Shown piece after piece: positions 60,200 through 64,000 of a DNA stretch of 64,000 nt (its first letter is position 1; the number at the start of each line of letters is the position of its first letter). Position numbers and translations under genes: made by a program. The notes beneath the pieces were generated by a model. That model saw nothing but the letters and a program-made list of their open reading frames with translations. It was not told the origin of the DNA and did no database searches. Source of the stretch: JAPPFW01 sp965231815 (GTDB taxonomy: Bacteria > Actinomycetota > Acidimicrobiia > Spongiisociales > Spongiisociaceae); assembly GCA_965231815.1 (NCBI GenBank), contig OZ246890.1, forward strand, positions 1,240,001 to 1,304,000. Reading direction: 5' to 3'.

Positions 60200-61429
60200 T
60201 CATGTGGCCTCGCTCCGGCGGTAGGGGACTCCTATCCCCTGGGGAGGACGGATCTTCTGGTGGGCCAGCGACAAGACCAGCAGGGTGGTCAAGTGGGGCG
60301 CGAAACCGACGAACTCGGAGGGAACGATCCCTAGACCGAGGAACCACCATCCCAGTCCCACCGCAGCCACCGCATAGCCGAAGGTAGCGCCCCGGTTCCC
60401 GGTGCGGTAGGCCCGGATAGCGAGGAAGGCGAACATTAACGATCCGACTATAAGCAGGGCCGTCATCGTCGTTTCTTGACGGGTTCGCAGCGCGTCGGTG
60501 AAGCCGAAGAGTAGGCCGCCGAGGCTGAGACGGCCGGGCATCCAGTTTCCGAAGATGACCGTGGCGAGACCGATGAACCCTCGGCCTGCTACCTGGCCTT
60601 CACGATAGATCGACGATGCCACCGTCACGAGGAAGGCGCCACCGAGACCGGCAAGCGCACCCGACACCGTAAGCGCGGCGTAACGCATCCGGTTGGGGTT
60701 GACTCCGAGAGAGTCCGCGGCGGCAGGGTTTTCCCCGCTGGCGCGGAGCCGCAGCCCGAAGCTGGTCCGGAAGAGCACCCACCAGGAGCCGACCACAAGG
60801 GCTGCCGCCAGCACTGTCAGGAGGGAGACACCGATGGTCATACCGAGCAGTAGTTCCGCGAGGTCGGAAAGCACGATGATCTCCCACTGTGCTACCGGAT
60901 CCAACACCTGCTCCAGTCCGGGGATCGAGATGCTCATGATCTGGCCGACGTGGGGGGATTGGCTTATGCCTCCACCCGGGGTGCCTTCGAAGAAGATAGA
61001 CGACAGGAATCGTCCCAGTCCCAGGGCGGCGACGTTGATGGCGATACCGGACACGGCCTGATCAACTCCGAACGTCACTGTCATGAGGGCATGGAAGGCA
61101 CCGAATAGCGCTCCTCCTGCTATCGCGGCCAGCACACCCACCCAGGGGGTCCACTGGTAACCTGCCCACGCTCCCATCCAAGTACCGATGATCATCATGC
61201 CTTCGAGACCGATATTGAGAACACCGCATCGTTCCGCCCACAGTCCACCGAGGCCGGCCAGCACGATCGGGACCGCGAATCGAAGCGAGGCGCTTACCGC
61301 CCCGCGTGAGAGGAGGTCCGGCGTATCGGCCACATCGGCGACAATGGAGAGGAGTAACAAGCCGACGGCTACTTTTCCCCACCATCGGGCCCAAACCGAG
61401 GCGACGAACGTTCTTGCGATGGACTTCAT
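60200..61429 (-). CDS. Nucleoside-type ABC transporter permease (second)
   Basis: The 409-residue membrane protein has the BPD_transp_2 pattern with about ten helices and LRFAVPIVLAGLGGLWAERCGVLNIGLEGMMIIGTWMGAWAGY, and ANPAAADSLGVNPNRMRYAALTVSGALAGLGGAFL. This is the shorter-loop permease of the BmpDEFG/NupNOPQ nucleoside importers. The C-terminus has two extra hydrophobic segments (RGATFGYAVAAVGLGWWFLG...). Its ATG overlaps the TGA of the other permease gene by four bases (ATGA). Confidence 0.87.
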   Translation of the reverse strand: MKSIARTFVASVWARWWGKVAVGLLLLSIVADVADTPDLLSRGAVSASLRFAVPIVLAGLGGLWAERCGVLNIGLEGMMIIGTWMGAWAGYQWTPWVGVLAAIAGGALFGAFHALMTVTFGVDQAVSGIAINVAALGLGRFLSSIFFEGTPGGGISQSPHVGQIMSISIPGLEQVLDPVAQWEIIVLSDLAELLLGMTIGVSLLTVLAAALVVGSWWVLFRTSFGLRLRASGENPAAADSLGVNPNRMRYAALTVSGALAGLGGAFLVTVASSIYREGQVAGRGFIGLATVIFGNWMPGRLSLGGLLFGFTDALRTRQETTMTALLIVGSLMFAFLAIRAYRTGNRGATFGYAVAAVGLGWWFLGLGIVPSEFVGFAPHLTTLLVLSLAHQKIRPPQGIGVPYRRSEAT

Positions 61430-62532
61430 TCGGTTCCCCCAACTTCAAGATCGCCCGGATCCGGGGCGGTACGGCCCACAAGCTTCTGTTGCCTCCGTAC
61501 GTTTACCCGGCGCACCACCTCGTAGGCAACCACCACGCTCAATACGATCGTGGCCTGCATGATCGTGACGATCTCGCGTGACACCCCGAGCAGGTCGAGA
61601 ATCTGGGAAGAGCGTTCCAGCCAGGCCCACAGCAGGGCGCCGAACGCGACGCCGAGTGGATGGTTCCGACCGAGGATCGCGATCGCAAGTCCCGTGAAAC
61701 CGAATCCCGCCGGAAAGTCGAGACCATACTGATGGGAGGATCCGAGGAGTTGCGGGATCCCGACCAGACCGGCCATGGCGCCCGACATCAGCATCGTTAT
61801 GAAGATCATGCGCTTGGAGTCGACACCGCTAACAGCCGCCGCCCGCAAGGAGAGCCCGCTGGCACGGAGTTCGAACCCGAATCGGGTTCGGTTCAGGAGA
61901 ATCCAGAACCCGATTCCCATCAAGGCCGCCACGACGGTGAATCCGAAGATCTCTCTCCCTTGAACATCGAAACCGGGGAACCATCCGGACGTGGGTATGG
62001 GCGTCGTACGGATGTTGTTGCTGCCTTCGGCTTGCTCCGCTAGCCGTCCGGGAGCGAGGAGATAGGCGATGATGCCCGTCGCCACGGCGTTGAGCATGAT
62101 GGTGCTGATTACCTCCGATACCCCGCGCGTGACCTTGAGGTATCCCGCGATCGCCGCCCAGCCGGCGCCGACCACCATGGCGATGAGGATTATGAAAGCT
62201 ACGTGGAGGACCGGCGGAAGGGAAACGGATGCTCCGATCACCGCCGCGAAGAACACCGCCAGCCTGTACTGGCCGTCAATCCCGATATTGAAGAGCAGCA
62301 TCCGGAACCCGATCGCTCCTGCGATGCCGGCCAGGTAGAACGTGGTGGCTTTGTTGGTAACCGCGACGAGGCTGGCCGGAGTGGTTCCGAAGGCCACCAC
62401 CTCGCCCAGAACCGCCCCTGCGTCGGCGCCTGTGAAGTGGAGGATGAGAGCGGCTATCAAGGCAGCGAAAGCGATGGCTATCACCGGGGCGATCAACTGC
62501 AGGAGCAGCCTTTCCAAGCGGGTTTCGATCAA
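61426..62532 (-). CDS. Nucleoside-type ABC transporter permease (first)
   Basis: The 368-residue protein has about ten transmembrane segments, including FYLAGIAGAIGFRMLLFNIGIDGQYRLAVFFAAVIG and LRAAAVSGVDSKRMIFITMLMSGAMAGLVGIPQLLGSSHQYGLDFPAGFGFTGLAIAILGRNHPLG, typical of the nucleoside permease that pairs with the preceding one. It overlaps the ATPase gene by four bases and the other permease by four, so the three are made together. Such transporters bring nucleosides into the cytoplasm with a lipoprotein substrate-binding subunit, expected beyond the window. Confidence 0.87.
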   Translation of the reverse strand: MIETRLERLLLQLIAPVIAIAFAALIAALILHFTGADAGAVLGEVVAFGTTPASLVAVTNKATTFYLAGIAGAIGFRMLLFNIGIDGQYRLAVFFAAVIGASVSLPPVLHVAFIILIAMVVGAGWAAIAGYLKVTRGVSEVISTIMLNAVATGIIAYLLAPGRLAEQAEGSNNIRTTPIPTSGWFPGFDVQGREIFGFTVVAALMGIGFWILLNRTRFGFELRASGLSLRAAAVSGVDSKRMIFITMLMSGAMAGLVGIPQLLGSSHQYGLDFPAGFGFTGLAIAILGRNHPLGVAFGALLWAWLERSSQILDLLGVSREIVTIMQATIVLSVVVAYEVVRRVNVRRQQKLVGRTAPDPGDLEVGGTE

Positions 62533-64000
62533 GAGACGCTCGCTCCCGTCATGGCCGCGCCGAGGTCCTCCGGTCCGGTCGTGGAGGGGTCGAACTCGGC
62601 TACCAGCCGACCCCTGAGCATGACGACGATCCGATCGGATATCCCGATCAGTTCCTCCAGATCAGCGGATATCAATAGGATCGCCACGCCGGACTGCCGC
62701 ACCTCGGCTAGGCGGGCCCAGATGGCTGCCTGTGCTCCCACATCGACCCCCCGGGTGGGATGGGCGGCAATGAGAACCTTCGGGTTTCCGGCTAGTTCCC
62801 GCCCGACGATGAGCTTTTGCTGGTTGCCTCCCGATAACGCCGATGCCAGTACATCGATTCCGGGAGTTCGCACGTCGGAGTCGGCGACGATTCTTTCCGT
62901 ATCCTCGCGGGCTGCCTGGCGGTCTATCCATACTCCACGATTGATGGGGGGATGCATCTGGTGGCCCAAGATCCGGTTCTCCCAGATGGCCGCATCAAGC
63001 AGCAGCCCTTCCCGATGGCGATCCTGCGGGATGTAGGCGAGGCCGCGGCCACGCCGGGTACTGGTGGTTGCCCCGGTGACATCATCGTCACCGAACACGA
63101 CCTGTCCGGACACAGGCTGAGTCAGTCCGAGGATGACCTCGATGAGTTCTGCCTGCCCGTTTCCCTCGACCCCGGCAACACCGACGATCTCACCCTGTCT
63201 CACGGTGAGATCGATGTCGTGAAGATCCGTTTCGTGCCCCATTCCGCGGGTGGATATGGACGCGAGGCGAAGTCCTGATTCCGGACGTACCTCGACAGTT
63301 CTTGCTTCAGGCGTGGGAAGCTCGCTCCCCACCATCAGGAGGGCAAGCTCTCGGGAGGTGATCACCGATGGAGTTGTATCGGCCACCGTTTGCCCGTGCC
63401 GCATGACCGTTATCTCGTCGGCCACTGCCAGAACCTCGTCTAGCTTGTGCGAGATGAAGATCACGGTCAGACCTTCCTGGGCCAGCCGCGTGAGGTTCTT
63501 GAGCAGCTCATCGACTTCCTGCGGTACCAGAACCGAAGTCGGTTCATCCATTATGAGAACCCGGGCACCCCGGTAGAGGACCTTTATTATCTCGACACGC
63601 TGCCGGTTCCCGACGCTTAGATCAGCTACCAGCGCCCCTGGATCGATAGGTATCCGGTAATGGTCGCCCAGCGTCGTGATGCGCGACCGCGCCGTTTCGA
63701 AATCGATGCGGCCGCCTCGTCCGGTCGGCTCGTCGCCGAGGATCACGTTTTCGAGGACGGTCAGGTTGTCGGCCAGCTTGAAGTGCTGATGAACCATTCC
63801 TATGCCTGCTGCGATGGCGTCGGCCGGCGACGTCATCGGGACGGTTGTGCCATCGACGAGGATCTCGCCCTCGTCCGGCACAACCATCCCGTAAAGAATG
63901 TTCATCAGGGTCGACTTGCCCGCCCCGTTTTCACCGATTACCGCGTGGGTAGTGCCGGACCGGACCCTTAAGTTCACATCCTTATTGGCGACTACACCCG
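62529..64000 (-). CDS. Nucleoside-type ABC transporter ATP-binding protein, 5' part outside window
   Basis: The visible 490 residues have two ABC domains. The first has Walker A GENGAGKST, MVHQHFKLADNLTVLENV, signature LSVGNRQRVEI and Walker B LIMDEPTS. The second has VEGNGQAEL, signature SGGNQQKLIVGREL and a degenerate Walker B AAHPTRGVDVG. This double-ABC layout with a weak second site is typical of nucleoside and sugar importers such as BmpE/NupO. The frame continues to the right edge (GVVANKDVNLRVRSG), so a short N-terminal part is missing. The stop overlaps the permease ATG. Confidence 0.9.
   Translation of the reverse strand, partial: GVVANKDVNLRVRSGTTHAVIGENGAGKSTLMNILYGMVVPDEGEILVDGTTVPMTSPADAIAAGIGMVHQHFKLADNLTVLENVILGDEPTGRGGRIDFETARSRITTLGDHYRIPIDPGALVADLSVGNRQRVEIIKVLYRGARVLIMDEPTSVLVPQEVDELLKNLTRLAQEGLTVIFISHKLDEVLAVADEITVMRHGQTVADTTPSVITSRELALLMVGSELPTPEARTVEVRPESGLRLASISTRGMGHETDLHDIDLTVRQGEIVGVAGVEGNGQAELIEVILGLTQPVSGQVVFGDDDVTGATTSTRRGRGLAYIPQDRHREGLLLDAAIWENRILGHQMHPPINRGVWIDRQAAREDTERIVADSDVRTPGIDVLASALSGGNQQKLIVGRELAGNPKVLIAAHPTRGVDVGAQAAIWARLAEVRQSGVAILLISADLEELIGISDRIVVMLRGRLVAEFDPSTTGPEDLGAAMTGASVS

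Overview
The window is a high-GC bacterial chromosome segment with actinobacterial character. The evidence is a Mycobacterium-like bifunctional dCTP deaminase/dUTPase, a GPP34-domain protein, an EtfD-type membrane Fe-S oxidoreductase, a PPi-type phosphofructokinase, an actinobacterial HhH-GPD protein, and many starts preceded by a TANNNT box at leaderless distance. A class such as Acidimicrobiia fits, but this is inference. No phage structural genes or integrase were seen; the only complete insertion sequence is one IS110-family element.

Layout. 0-11.6 kb: a partial methyltetrahydrofolate methyltransferase-like gene, thrB with a CDF transporter, tRNA-Gly(CCC), dcd, an MBL-fold hydrolase, a TGS-domain GTPase, IS110, then dnaB and the ribosomal cluster rpsF-ssb-rpsR-rplI. 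11.8-30 kb: a lipoprotein glutaminyl cyclotransferase and GPP34 gene, acyl-CoA dehydrogenase, MscS channel, AlaX, MaoC hydratase, proA, an MNT/HEPN pair, a frameshifted choline-sulfatase-like gene, lysC-asd, PHP phosphoesterase with murJ, methylmalonyl-CoA epimerase-like gene, phosphofructokinase, and an antitoxin beside a broken toxin. 30-53 kb: housekeeping genes (amt, rpmB, udk, proC, an EtfD-like gene) alternate with defence systems: a Gabija-like pair, a split type ISP restriction-modification enzyme that starts in a 13-base homopolymer, a SfiI-like type II system, and a second type II-like pair. 53-64 kb: a GH13 amylase, a frameshifted small gene with its partner, pheA, and a long minus-strand operon (nucleoside-type ABC importer, queuosine hydrolase Qng1, MFS transporter, nucleoside hydrolase) that runs off the right edge.

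Between the genes lie at least three families of short dispersed repeats. The most abundant is a ~115-bp element with ~19-bp terminal inverted repeats flanked by TA, which looks like a MITE of the Tc1/mariner-IS630 type: five clear copies and three diverged ones. One copy supplies the proA stop codon and one sits just upstream of lysC. A second family (~222 bp) has two copies and a third (~135 bp) has three, one of which replaces the 5' part of a toxin gene.

The genes suggest a heterotroph with beta-oxidation-type enzymes, proline and aspartate-family biosynthesis, ammonium and nucleoside uptake, and heavy investment in defence scattered singly among core genes. The two most interesting proposals are the predicted nucleoside/queuosine salvage operon and the potentially phase-variable type ISP enzyme.
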